Part shown: positions 37,626-47,223 of the stretch, in pieces
Position numbering within the stretch: the first letter of the stretch is position 1
Layout of the letters: every line of letters begins with the position of its first letter
Assembly (NCBI RefSeq): GCF_002104995.1
Contig: NW_024468254.1
Span: forward strand, 1,054,001-1,118,000
From: Linderina pennispora
Taxonomy: Eukaryota; Kickxellomycota; Kickxellomycetes; Kickxellales; Kickxellaceae
Direction of reading: 5' to 3'
DNA length: 64,000 nucleotides
Position numbers and translations under genes: made by a program
The notes under the pieces: generated by a model
Databases searched by the model: none
What the model was told of the DNA's origin: nothing
The model's input: only the letters and a program-made list of their open reading frames with translations

Positions 37626-40600
37626 ATGTCGGGAGCACACGGAGGACGCACCAATGACCTCATCCGCAGGTTTGAGAGCCTGGCGTTGAAGCAGCAAGGC
37701 AGCGGAGCAATACCGCAAAAGGCAGACCGGCCGGTACGCATTTCGCCGGCAGCAGTCACACAGCAATCGCCGTCGCGACCAGCACTGGCACCGGTGCTGG
37801 AAGACCAGGCAGTGACGTTTCCGGAGCTGGCGCAGACGCCACCACACCGGCCGGTGGGCGACCTGCACCGGTCGGACCAGCTCCGGCCCAACCTGCAAGC
37901 AGGCGGGCTGAGCATTTCGCCATTAAGCCCGCACAGCCTGCCATTGACCAGGCCTCCCCCAGCCGACGACGGTCTGGCACTGCGCACCAGTACGGGGCGG
38001 AAGCGCTCGCTGGTGACGGATTTGAACAAGCGGGCGCAAATCGACCGCAGCATCTCGGCGTCGGTGAAGGCGTGGCTGAAGACGGCACAGCATTGCATGG
38101 AGGAAGCCAAGGCGGATAAACGGAACGGGGAGCTGGAGAACGCATATGTGAAGTATATGAAAAGCTCGACGATTATCACAGAGATTGTGCCCAAGCAGAA
38201 GGAGTTTGACAGGCGCGACTCGGTGTACGTCAGGCTGCGCGGTGAATTGGGCCGGTCGGTGCTCAATGAGCTCGAGGAGCTGGCGGCAGTGCTCAAGCAG
38301 AGACCGTATCCGGAGCGCTCGATGACGGCTGAGCAGGTAGATGAGATGGAGGATGCATTCGCCAACAAGTTCCCGGAGCACCCGGGCGAGCCGTGGACAA
38401 CGCCGCCAGTGCAGCCAGTGTCGTATAACTCGGCAAGCACTATTGAGGATGTCTTGTACAATGAGCATAATAGCAGGTTCCGGGAGATTGACGCGCAGGC
38501 GCGCATGGTGGATATGAGCGGACCGCAGACCGGCATGGCAGCAGTGCAGGGCAGCGGCGGGGCAGCGGCGGAGTGGGTTGGCAAGAACATGGTCACGTGC
38601 ACGCCCACCGAGCTCTGGGACCTGATACAGAAATCGCGGGTGTCGACGGGCGGGCGGCCGTCGGTTCTGATCCTGGACGTGCGGATGCACCAAGAGTTCG
38701 CGTGGGGTCACATCGACCACCGCACAGTAGTGAATGTGGATCCACTGGGACTACATGCAGGATGTACGTCTCGGGATATCGAAAAATCGCTGGTCTTGGT
38801 ATCTGAGGAGCAGCAGGAGTGGTTCCGGCGGCGCAACGAGTTCGACATAGTAGTGTATATGGACCAGAACTCGCGCAACTCGAACACAAAGGGGCTGCGG
38901 GAACTGGTGGCAGCCATCTATCACTACGAGGTGGACAAGACATTGAAGCACTCGCCGCTGCTATTGATTGGTGGCATGGACGCGTGGGAGGCAGAGGTGG
39001 GGAGGGACAAGTGCCTCTGGTCGAACACAGCGGCCAAGAAGGCGCCGAATATCGCGTCGATGCTGTCGTACCATGCACCGACGGGGGCATTAACGAATAC
39101 ACAAGCTCAGAAATACACGCCTGGGCCCCAGAAATACACGGCAGAGCCTCAGCAACAGCAGCAGTCAGTGGACCTGTACCGGTACCAGCCGATGCCTATG
39201 CAGCCAGCGGTGGGCTCGGTGTTTGACTTTTTCCAGCAAAATGCAAACTACCGGCCACAGTGGCCGGCAGTGTATACGCAGGGATACAATACACAGGGAC
39301 TTGAATCGGCGGATCAGATCGCTGCGCCCAAGCCGTTGCCGGAGATCCCGGGGGCGGCGGCGCGCGTACAGCGGCGGAAGACGGTGTTTGACAATCCGGT
39401 CTATGGGTTCACGGGGTCCCCAGGCAGCGGCGGTGAGAGGCAGGCGATCAAGCAGCAAGCGCAGATCCAAGTGTCTCAGCCGCCGTCGATTCCACCCAAG
39501 CCGGCAGCGTACCAGCAGAAGGCTGAGGCAGAGGGCTATACACAAAAGGAGGAGCCATCACCTCAGAAGCCCGAGCTGTCTCCTCCGAAAGTTGAGCCAT
39601 CTCCTACAAAGACAGAGCCATCTCCACAGACAACAGCAGCGGTGGTCAAGCGGCGACACACACCGCCAGCCGCGCCATTACCAGCAGTCCCCCGGCCATC
39701 GACACTGTATGCAAACCCAACAGCAGCCGGATCCGACCCGTCGCTCAACGGACGCATGCACGCAGGCGGACTGATCCGGTCGCAGGCGGTGGTAGCCACC
39801 AGCAGCCAGAAGACAGAGGAGGACGCGGGTGGGTTCGGATCCACGGGTCTGAAGAACTTTGGCAACACGTGCTTCATGAACAGCATCATCCAGTGCCTGG
39901 CCGGCACCACTCCCTTCGTGCGGTACTTCCGCCAGGGCCACTGGCGTCGCACTGCTGGCGGCAGCGACGTGGCGGTGGAGTTTGCGCGCCTAGTGGACAC
40001 CATGTGGAGCGGGCAGTATGCGTCTCTGTCGCCAGTAGCCTTCCGCAATGCTGTGGGCCGGCAGTCGGAGCAGTTCCGTGGCAACGACCAGGAGGACGCA
40101 CAGGAGTTTGCTGTGTTCCTGCTGGACGCGCTACACGAGGCTCTCAATACTATCAGCCCGCGGCCGCCGCCCGACAGGGAGCTGTCGGCAGAGGACGAGC
40201 AAGTGTTCGAGCAGCTGGTGGATGCGCGCCAGGCGCAGTTTATGTGGGAGAGGCATATCCGCCGCAACTGGTCGATTGTCACCAGCATTTTCCAGGGCCA
40301 GGCGCAGTCGCGGCTCACGTGTCTGACATGCCGCCACACATCCACCACGTATGCGACGTTCACGGAGCTGTCGGTGCCGATTCCGGGCGGCACCCCCTCA
40401 ACTGATATTTACAAGTGTCTGGATGCCTACTCGGAGACCGAAGTGCTGGATGGCGACGACCGGTGGAAATGCCCGCAATGCAAGGCTAAGCGCCGTGCGA
40501 CCAAGCGGCTGCTAATTGCTAGACTGCCGCTGGTGCTGATCGTGCATCTGAAGCGGTTCTCGACCATTGGGCATTTTCGCGAGAAGCTCGAGACTCGCGT

Positions 40601-40850
40601 CAGCTTCCCCACCCGCCACCTGCAGGTCGGCAATTATACGGCGCCAGGTACCGCAGGCAAGGCTGAATACAATCTGTATGCGGTGGCTAACCATTTCGGC
40701 ACATTGTCGGGCGGGCACTACACAGCCAGCGTGTTCAATGGGCTGAGGCAGAACTGGAGCTACTACGACGACACGCGTGTATCGCCCATCCGCGAGCAGG
40801 ACGTGGCTACGCCTGCTGCATACCTGCTATTCTATGTGCGTGCAGACTAA
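37626..40850 (+). CDS. DOA4: Doa4/USP8-type deubiquitinase with USP8-like helical, rhodanese and USP domains, 1074 aa
   Basis: Removes ubiquitin from endosomal cargo before multivesicular-body sorting (Doa4, USP8). Order of domains: a helical MIT/USP8_dimer-like region at about 135-230 (RSISASVKAWLKTAQ, YVKYMKSSTIITEIVPKQKE); a rhodanese domain at about 320-460 (LILDVRMHQEFAWGHI, LLLIGGMDAWEAEV), whose catalytic cysteine position reads VVYMDQNS and so is inactive, as usual in this family; a Pro/Lys linker with SPP/SPTK repeats; and the USP domain from 741. The catalytic Cys is C749 (GLKNFGNTCFMNSIIQCL), His H1031 (GTLSGGHYTASVF) and Asp D1048/D1049. Two CxxC pairs (LTCLTCRH, WKCPQCKA) form the zinc ribbon. 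No introns. Convergent with the next gene, 76 bp between stops. Confidence 0.95.
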   Translation: MSGAHGGRTNDLIRRFESLALKQQGSGAIPQKADRPVRISPAAVTQQSPSRPALAPVLEDQAVTFPELAQTPPHRPVGDLHRSDQLRPNLQAGGLSISPLSPHSLPLTRPPPADDGLALRTSTGRKRSLVTDLNKRAQIDRSISASVKAWLKTAQHCMEEAKADKRNGELENAYVKYMKSSTIITEIVPKQKEFDRRDSVYVRLRGELGRSVLNELEELAAVLKQRPYPERSMTAEQVDEMEDAFANKFPEHPGEPWTTPPVQPVSYNSASTIEDVLYNEHNSRFREIDAQARMVDMSGPQTGMAAVQGSGGAAAEWVGKNMVTCTPTELWDLIQKSRVSTGGRPSVLILDVRMHQEFAWGHIDHRTVVNVDPLGLHAGCTSRDIEKSLVLVSEEQQEWFRRRNEFDIVVYMDQNSRNSNTKGLRELVAAIYHYEVDKTLKHSPLLLIGGMDAWEAEVGRDKCLWSNTAAKKAPNIASMLSYHAPTGALTNTQAQKYTPGPQKYTAEPQQQQQSVDLYRYQPMPMQPAVGSVFDFFQQNANYRPQWPAVYTQGYNTQGLESADQIAAPKPLPEIPGAAARVQRRKTVFDNPVYGFTGSPGSGGERQAIKQQAQIQVSQPPSIPPKPAAYQQKAEAEGYTQKEEPSPQKPELSPPKVEPSPTKTEPSPQTTAAVVKRRHTPPAAPLPAVPRPSTLYANPTAAGSDPSLNGRMHAGGLIRSQAVVATSSQKTEEDAGGFGSTGLKNFGNTCFMNSIIQCLAGTTPFVRYFRQGHWRRTAGGSDVAVEFARLVDTMWSGQYASLSPVAFRNAVGRQSEQFRGNDQEDAQEFAVFLLDALHEALNTISPRPPPDRELSAEDEQVFEQLVDARQAQFMWERHIRRNWSIVTSIFQGQAQSRLTCLTCRHTSTTYATFTELSVPIPGGTPSTDIYKCLDAYSETEVLDGDDRWKCPQCKAKRRATKRLLIARLPLVLIVHLKRFSTIGHFREKLETRVSFPTRHLQVGNYTAPGTAGKAEYNLYAVANHFGTLSGGHYTASVFNGLRQNWSYYDDTRVSPIREQDVATPAAYLLFYVRAD

Positions 40851-40926
40851 GACTTAGAGTACATTTATTTAATTCCTCCACCAAAGAACTCCATCCAAAT
40901 GTCAGCCCTCACGTAGCTTTTCACTT

Positions 40927-42321
40927 TTAGTACGCGATCATGCTGACGGGCAGCTGCTCGGCTGCAGCCTCAGGCTCAGCCAGCACGCGGTTGAGCGACC
41001 GACGCACGACATCGGCGCGATGCGCAATATGCTCGGTATTAGCCCTCTGCTGCGGCTCCAACAACTCGACATCAGTGTTAGCCAGCGAGCGCAAGATCAG
41101 ACCAGCCAATTCCCTGACATGGTTAGTCTGCCTCTTGAACCCGTCCCTGAAGGCCGCCGCCCCCTGCACATCGCCGGCCTCGCGCAGATTCGCCCACTGC
41201 CTATACCTGTACGCCAGCACCTGATCCAGGGCCCCCATATAGCTGGCCGACGATTTGGCACTGCCCAAGGCGTACCTCTGCACATTAAGTCTCTGCGACT
41301 CCTGGTCGACATGAGACAAAAATGCCTGGTAGCTGGCCGGCCTATGCCTGTCGATGCCGTCAGAGCACGGCAGGGAGCTATTGGGGGAGAGGTGGGCGAG
41401 CTGGAAGAGATGCGTGCTTAGAGACGCCACTGGATTGGAGCTCTGTGCAACGCCAAAGTACGCGCGCTGGGATGTGTCGTGGGCATTCTCGAATTGCACG
41501 CCGTGGTTGAACATGGCCGAGTCCTTGCAGCCGCTAAGGTATGTGCGGAACGACATGTACTCGCCCGAGCTCTTCAATGTCTCGGCCATCACATTATTTA
41601 CTTTCTGCATGGCCCCGGTGTACTGCGCGAGTGCCTGGTCAAACAGCGCGCGGTTGTCGGTTTCCACTGCCTTGAGGATGTCTTGCGCCGCCTGGACAAT
41701 CTGCCCGGTATGCTGCCCGGCCAGGACATGCGCAATAATGTAGCTGTGCTCGCTACTGCTGCCCGAGAACATGCGGATCGGCTCCAGATTCTCTGCCACC
41801 AGAGCTTGCTCCGGATCCTTGCGCCTGTAGTTATAGAACGTATACGACATCGAATGCTCCAGAAACGGCCTGGCGCCGATTCTCTGTGCAATGACCTCCA
41901 GTGGCCTGGCAATGTTCATGGGCAAAATGCGTCTTGCCAGCCCGTGATTGCGCGCCAGCCGGAACTGAATGTCGCAGGGCTCCAAAAGATACGCCGATGC
42001 GAGGAACGTGTAGTCGCGGAACAGCGCCGAGAGGATCCGCCGGTCAAAGATGAAATTCACATCGTACAGCGGCAGCTCCGTCTCGATGCGCGAGCCGAAC
42101 CGCCCGCTGTGCAGGAGTCCGTATGTACCGTCGCCTTTGTAGAGAGGCATCTCATGGAGGAGTTCAGAGAGCTTGTCAAAGTAGCTGGGCAGAACCGCCA
42201 GCGGGTCGTGCCGAGGGAGGAAGCCGTGCGAGGACGTCACGGTGAACTCGCCATTTGTGGCCTGGGAGGAGTGGAAGCGGCGCAGCGCGGGTTTCAGTGT
42301 GCGGGTGGTACGAGAGAGCAT
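40927..42321 (-). CDS. Indoleamine 2,3-dioxygenase-like heme protein with mitochondrial-type leader, 464 aa
   Basis: Conserved IDO features in order: GFLPRHDPLAVLPSYFDKLS, KGDGTYGLLHSGRFGSRIE, ELPLYDV, ALFRDYTFLASAYLLEP, MNIARPLEVIAQRIGARPFL, YRRKDPEQALVAENLEPIRM, FRTYLSGCKDSAMFNHGVQF, and a late His (RQTNHVRELAGLI) that I take as the proximal heme ligand. IDO opens the indole ring of tryptophan (first step to kynurenine and NAD). The N-terminus MLSRTTRTLKPALRRFHSSQ is Arg/Ser/Thr-rich with no acidic residue, typical of a mitochondrial presequence, whereas known IDOs are cytosolic. Whether this divergent member acts on tryptophan is uncertain. TATA box 61 bp upstream. Confidence 0.75.
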   Translation of the reverse strand: MLSRTTRTLKPALRRFHSSQATNGEFTVTSSHGFLPRHDPLAVLPSYFDKLSELLHEMPLYKGDGTYGLLHSGRFGSRIETELPLYDVNFIFDRRILSALFRDYTFLASAYLLEPCDIQFRLARNHGLARRILPMNIARPLEVIAQRIGARPFLEHSMSYTFYNYRRKDPEQALVAENLEPIRMFSGSSSEHSYIIAHVLAGQHTGQIVQAAQDILKAVETDNRALFDQALAQYTGAMQKVNNVMAETLKSSGEYMSFRTYLSGCKDSAMFNHGVQFENAHDTSQRAYFGVAQSSNPVASLSTHLFQLAHLSPNSSLPCSDGIDRHRPASYQAFLSHVDQESQRLNVQRYALGSAKSSASYMGALDQVLAYRYRQWANLREAGDVQGAAAFRDGFKRQTNHVRELAGLILRSLANTDVELLEPQQRANTEHIAHRADVVRRSLNRVLAEPEAAAEQLPVSMIAY

Positions 42322-42810
42322 GGTTTAGAATACAACTGGGATGGGTATTAGGAGGTTTTTCCAATGTCCCCTTCTCTTCCTTTTTATACCAGCCATGTAG
42401 AGTTAACCAGGGCGTGTCTTCATCTCGTTGACGTGGGATAAAAATTGCCCGCCCCTCCCTGGGCAAAAAATTATTGTCCTTTCGTACGCTGTGTATGCGG
42501 CGGACGAATACAAGGATGAAATTCTCCTATCTAGCCGTCGGTTCGTACTGAAAAACCCTCCGCGAAGATCCCTCCGTCCACCATGCTTCCCTCTTGCGGC
42601 AGGCACATTGGCATGTGAGCAATGCATACTACATAGGCTCGGTGAAACCATTGTTTTCTTAAAAAAAAAACATGCACTTGCTGTGACTGCTTGGAAATCC
42701 TTAAAGACTTGCTTGTATGACACGGTGGTAGAGCAGACTTGGCTGGAGTGACGGGACAAAGAAATATTCGCGCACCTGGTCACATGGGTTTTATTTTCCC
42801 CGCTAATCGG
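42322..42810. other. Intergenic between IDO-like and release-factor-like genes
   Basis: IDO-like promoter with a TATA box, an A-run near 42660 and the 3' flank of the next minus-strand gene. Nothing else seen. Confidence 0.5.
42382..42388 (-). promoter_or_regulatory. TATA box of IDO-like gene
   Basis: TATAAAA on the minus strand, 61 bp upstream of the start codon, leaving a leader of about 30 nt. Confidence 0.55.
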
Positions 42811-43281
42811 CTAGATCTGATCCCCTGTGGTCTCCTCTGCCTGGGCGTACTTTTTGCGTGCGCGCTGACGCTGCTTGTGCTTGCGCTGCTTGAGCTTGTC
42901 GACCTTTCTGGCGATCTTGCTCATTTCGCCGTTGATTAAAAGATCGAGCTTGTCGTGCAGTCGCTTGTACGCGATCTTGCGGTTCTGCTGCAAATAGCGT
43001 GTGTCCTGACAGATAACCGTGGTGTTGGTGGGCCGGTGAAGGAGCTGCACGCAGGAGCTGGTTTTGTTGAGCTTCTGCCCGCCGTTGCCCCATCCGCGCA
43101 CGTGCTTTTCCTCTATCTCCAACGGGTCCAGTACCACTGGCGTCTTTTGCTTCTTCTTCTTCTGGGGAGGCGGCATGGGAGGCGAGGACGGTGTGTCCAG
43201 GCTTGCTAAGGATGTGTGGACCTGGCGGGATAGTCGTCCGGCAAGACACACGACTGCACGCGCTCTCAAAGCAGCAAACAT
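42811..43281 (-). CDS. RSO55: Mitochondrial class I release-factor-like protein (Rso55/MTRFR family), 156 aa
   Basis: N-terminal leader MFAALRARAVVCLAGRLSRQ with Arg/Ala/Leu and no acid is a mitochondrial presequence. It is followed by a Lys-rich linker and a minimal GGQ domain: EEKHVRGWGNGGQKLNKTSS, CVQLLHRPTN, TVICQDTRYLQQNRKIAYKR. GGQ is at 67-69. The C-terminal tail is a long basic helix (KIARKVDKLKQRKHKQRQRA), as in Rso55, MTRFR (C12orf65) and ICT1, which rescue stalled mitoribosomes using the tail in the mRNA channel. It lacks codon-recognition domains of true RF1. The usual GxGPGGQ reads GWGNGGQ here. Confidence 0.9.
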   Translation of the reverse strand: MFAALRARAVVCLAGRLSRQVHTSLASLDTPSSPPMPPPQKKKKQKTPVVLDPLEIEEKHVRGWGNGGQKLNKTSSCVQLLHRPTNTTVICQDTRYLQQNRKIAYKRLHDKLDLLINGEMSKIARKVDKLKQRKHKQRQRARKKYAQAEETTGDQI

Positions 43282-43397
43282 TTTGTGAAAAAAAGGACAA
43301 GACGTTGACTATCACTCAAACAGCGAATATGCCGCAAAACGAAATCTATACTTTTAAAACGTGTTTCTGCAATATGACCTTTATGGATGGAAAAGTC

Positions 43398-44183
43398 TCA
43401 GTTGATCTTGTTGTACGTATTGATGAACATGTACCGCGAGAACGTCACGTACAGCTTACGGAACCACACATACTGGCTCTCGTGCATGCGCATCGCATCC
43501 ACGCCCCTGGCGTACGCCTTCAGATCGGCCACAAACACCAGACTATCTCTTGCCGCCCAGAACGTGCCCAAACTAAACAGCATATCCAACACCGACGCAT
43601 ACTTTCTCACCACCCCAACGCTCTCCAATGCATACACGTTCACCGGATGGAACTTGAACCGCTGCGCCGTCATCGCCATGTGCTTGACGCCCACATACGC
43701 CGCAATGTGATTCGCATGCCCACTCACACCCTTCCCGTCAAAAGTGAATATCGCATCCACATCGCCCGCTGCGCACACAGCCTCCACTGTACGCGCCACC
43801 AGTGCCGCATTCCATGCCTTGTGTGGGCTGTCTGGCAAGGACGGGTCATCGACGATGATAACATTTTCGGCTGCCAGTCCCATGCTGACCGCTGAGCGCA
43901 CCAGCTCCGTCTTGCGTACCGCGCCCAGTCCGGCGCTGTCGCCTGTCGACAGGCACAAGATACTGACCATCGTGTTTTGCTGCTGGAGAGCTGAAATCGT
44001 CGGTGCGAAGAACATGCATTCGTCATCCGGGTGCGCTGTAACAAACAAAACGTGCTTTTGCTTCTTGTCCAGCTTGGCCGCAGGAACGAAATTGCGCTGC
44101 ACGAGGCCTGGCTGGAAATACAGAACCACGTAGATTGCTGCTGACAGCAGAATCAGCGGAAGGACAAAATGCACGACAATCAT
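43398..44183 (-). CDS. GPI12: GlcNAc-PI de-N-acetylase (PIG-L/GPI12), 261 aa
   Basis: Second step of GPI-anchor synthesis on the cytosolic face of the ER. One N-terminal membrane helix (FVLPLILLSAAIYVVLYF) precedes the LmbE/PIG-L catalytic domain. The zinc and catalytic motif AHPDDECMFF has HPDDE at 51-55. LSTGDSAGLGAVRKTEL follows, then IFTFDGKGVSGHANHIA with the distal His residues. Family-typical length. Start MIVVHFVLPL is the first ATG of the frame. It shares a 115-bp bidirectional promoter with the kinase at 44299. Confidence 0.95.
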   Translation of the reverse strand: MIVVHFVLPLILLSAAIYVVLYFQPGLVQRNFVPAAKLDKKQKHVLFVTAHPDDECMFFAPTISALQQQNTMVSILCLSTGDSAGLGAVRKTELVRSAVSMGLAAENVIIVDDPSLPDSPHKAWNAALVARTVEAVCAAGDVDAIFTFDGKGVSGHANHIAAYVGVKHMAMTAQRFKFHPVNVYALESVGVVRKYASVLDMLFSLGTFWAARDSLVFVADLKAYARGVDAMRMHESQYVWFRKLYVTFSRYMFINTYNKIN

Positions 44184-44298
44184 TATAGTGTAAAAAAGCC
44201 CGCAAGTGGAAAAACAAGACAAAAGCCAGCTTGCTCCTGTGACCCTATTTTTTTTTGACTTTGCAACCTTTTATTCTCCACTCTACTGTATTTTCCTA

Positions 44299-45387
44299 AT
44301 GTTCTACTCCATTACCCGACATGTTGACGAGGCCCTGGTGCAGGAGACCTGGCTGACGCTCAACAAGCGCATAAAGGCTGATATCATCGTCATGTGCCTG
44401 GAGCGCGGCCTTCCCACCGAGGGCAGCAAGTCGCAGCTCATCCGGTCGCTCCTCGACTGGAGCACCGACACACTGCCTGTCCCCTGCCCCTCGCTGCCAA
44501 ACCTCGAGCAGCTAAGCACCCGCGAGGCCCAGCTGCTGACCAACGCCGAGGCCTCGGCCAGCTCCGTTGAAACCGACGAAATCCCCTTCTCGCAGCTCGA
44601 GTTCCTGGAGAAAATCGGCTCCGGCGGCTTCAAGGACTGCTTCCGCGGCACCTACCAGAACATGCCCGTGGCCATAGGCGAAATCCGCATCGCCAATTTC
44701 TCCACCGCCGAGTTCGACGAGATTAGGCATGAGATTAATGTGGTCAAGCAGTTGCGTCACGAGAATATTGTCAAATTCATTGGCGTCTCGGCGTACAAGA
44801 AGCGCCTGTGTATAGTCACCGAGCTGTGCGATAAAGGGGATTTGTTCGACTTTATGAAGCGCGTACCCAAGCCGCCGTTCGCCCAATTGATGATGCTGAT
44901 GCATGATATCGCCTTGGGCGTCTCGTATCTGCACACAAGACGGCCTAGCATCATACATAGGGATTTGAAGTCGATGAATGTGCTGATTTCCGCCGACAAC
45001 CGCGCCAAAATCAACGACTTTGGCTTGGCCCGCATCCGCCCGCGCATGAACACCATGGTGCACACTGCCTGCGGCACGCCCAACTGGCAGGCGCCCGAGT
45101 TCTGGGCCCTCAAGCCCTCGTACACAGAGAAGGTCGACGTCTATGCGTGCGGCCTGATCTTCTGGGAGATCCTGCAGTGGGGCGCCGCACCCTACCCCTA
45201 CCATGACATGACCGAGCACGAACTCTACATCAATGTGCGCGACCACGGATACCGCCCATCATTGGCAAAACTGCAGTCTTATCCGCGTGAACTACTCGAC
45301 CTTGTCCAGCAGATGTGGGCACAGAATCCGAATACCCGCCCGCCTATGACGCAGGTTGTCGAGAAGCTACTCGAGTATCTTTCTTGA
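44299..45387 (+). CDS. TKL-like protein kinase with N-terminal SAP-like motif and relocated lysine, 362 aa
   Basis: Residues about 1-55 (NKRIKADIIVMCLERGLPTE, SKSQLIRSLLDW) fit an SAP helix-loop-helix, a DNA/chromatin-binding motif. The kinase domain starts near 100. The Gly loop is IGSGGFKDCFRGTY, the alphaC pair is EIRHEINVVKQLRHENIVKF, the catalytic loop is HRDLKSMN (HRD 220-222), then NDFGLARIR and GTPNWQAPEFW. The beta3 lysine is missing: VAIK reads VAIGEIR (G127). A lysine instead sits in the Gly loop (K112, GGFKDCF), the site used by WNK kinases. All other catalytic residues are intact, so it is probably active. Start: first ATG of the frame. Confidence 0.93.
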   Translation: MFYSITRHVDEALVQETWLTLNKRIKADIIVMCLERGLPTEGSKSQLIRSLLDWSTDTLPVPCPSLPNLEQLSTREAQLLTNAEASASSVETDEIPFSQLEFLEKIGSGGFKDCFRGTYQNMPVAIGEIRIANFSTAEFDEIRHEINVVKQLRHENIVKFIGVSAYKKRLCIVTELCDKGDLFDFMKRVPKPPFAQLMMLMHDIALGVSYLHTRRPSIIHRDLKSMNVLISADNRAKINDFGLARIRPRMNTMVHTACGTPNWQAPEFWALKPSYTEKVDVYACGLIFWEILQWGAAPYPYHDMTEHELYINVRDHGYRPSLAKLQSYPRELLDLVQQMWAQNPNTRPPMTQVVEKLLEYLS

Positions 45388-46196
45388 ATACTGGAATCGA
45401 GTACGCTTTTATTTGTCAAATCTGAAGTAGTAAAATATACTTTATGCTACATGGTTTTTTCATCATCAGCAATCAACATGTACGAGGCTAGCTACTGAAA
45501 TCAATGTACAGGCTATGTCCAACTGGAACACCACTCATGCTTAAGGTGATGGTTTGTTCACAGGTAGCCATACCAACACATGTCTAAAAGTGGATATACG
45601 ACATATTATCATCTGATTTTAAGTAGCCTACTCTTGTGTTTGTCATATGTCCACACAGGAATCAACCCAAGAGTTCCAGTGATCCTGCAATTCTTCTCTA
45701 CTCGCACTCTGAATGAGTCGACGGCGTTGCCTTCACACCTTCAATCTTCAATGGCTGTGAACTCTTTGCATCAAGTGTCATTTTACTCGGCATCCATGCA
45801 GAACTCGGGATCCTGAAACCTATCTGTTAATTCGCTCGGCCAATTCTGTAAAGAGCTTTAGAAATCTTCAATAATATCTGAAATGTACTACCCAACACGG
45901 GCTGGAGATACTGAAAGAATCTGTATGGTGCCGTTTTGTTTTTTCAACCTCGGCATGTGCTTTTTGCTACCACGCAACCATGCCTCTTATACTCATAGCT
46001 TGACCGCCAAATCTTCCTGGGCAACAGGTTGATATCAGAGAGTATTTAAGGTTTGATATCACCATCAGCCTGCATGCCTTGCAAAAACTAAGCAACTAGG
46101 CATAGTGGGGTTCTCCTTTTCCATTCCCTAGCTTTCTTTTTGATTTTGGATATTTCTATATTGGTTGCCCCTTTTAGAAACAGATACATCCAAACT
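45388..46196. other. Intergenic, nothing recognised
   Basis: AT-richer than the coding regions. A 78-codon ATG frame at 45580-45816 has no convincing features. Confidence 0.45.
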
Positions 46197-46541
46197 TCAT
46201 TGCTGCACATCGTAAAGCCCCACAGAAAACACCTGTCGAATCGACGTAGCCGAACTGTCAGGCTTGACCTTCACTACAGCAAATGTGCTGCTGTAGTCAA
46301 TGTCCCGCTGAAGTTCAATGCTGTCGAAGGAGCGGTTGTCGCTGACACCCTGTGCGTACAGGCCAATATCAACACGCCGCTGGTCGTCCCTGCCTTGTGG
46401 ACCGGTGTCAACATTCTTGAAGGGCAAAATGTGACGATAGTCGGCAGACTGCTGCTTTTCGGCCTTGCTCTCAGGAACGCACATATAGCTATGGATGTGC
46501 TCCACAATGAGCAGGGCCAGCTGCTATATCGGAATGTAGAT
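46197..46541 (-). pseudogene. FunK1 kinase relic (fragment of N-terminal nuclease-like region)
   Basis: Frame reads IYIPI-stop-QLALLIVEHI, then RHILPFKNVDTGPQGRDDQR, DIGLYAQGVSDNRSFDSIEL and STFAVVKVKPDSSATSIRQ. It closely matches the central part of the FunK1 gene at 50679, at DNA level too. An internal TAG is at 46524-46526, the EVK motif has become KVK, and homology ends abruptly at both sides. A truncated, disabled duplicate. High DNA similarity implies recent origin. Confidence 0.8.
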
Positions 46542-47223
46542 CCTGGTTACGAGGATCCTACCAGAAGTCAAGTCGCCGATCTAGCCTTTGACACATTTGA
46601 GTGTATCACTGACCAGGCAAAATGCAAATGTTGAAATTATAGGGGCTCTGTTTTGGAATGAGAATAGAGGTTTGACTAAGGATTTCAAATGCTATTAGCA
46701 CGATAATATATGAAAAAGAGAAGAAAAGCCAGGGCTCTTGAGCACTGGCCTCTTGATTCTCTCCAGGTAAAATACTGCAGCATCTGTTTGATAGAAGCGA
46801 TGTGCTAAAGGGCAGAATGCCATTGTGTGCGTCGGGGATATGAGGTTGTACCCTTATCATCCGCATCTGAGTCACTGCACCTGCTATTATGCACCTGGCT
46901 GGGTCCTAGAACATCGGCATGAATCCTTGCACCAATATTCGCTGGCTTGGGCATGCAACACTACATTCATGCTCCTAATTAGGTGCTCTGCTACTGGTAT
47001 GTGATACCAGATGTTGATATTCAAGCCCAAATTGGTCTCATTCTGACTATATATATAAACCCCTGTCATTGTTAGCCTTGTAGCTTTCAGAGTGCGCTTG
47101 ACTGATCACTAGGATTACAGGTTCGAAGTATATCAACATCCGGTCGCTTGACTTTACCCGATCTCAATACATAGTACTAATGTAGATTTAGATATCGAAG
47201 ATAGTGTATTAAGTTGAAATTGA
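46542..47223. other. Intergenic between FunK1 relic and FunK1 gene
   Basis: The first 70 bp may carry a more decayed extension of the relic (several stops). The rest shows no gene. Confidence 0.4.
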
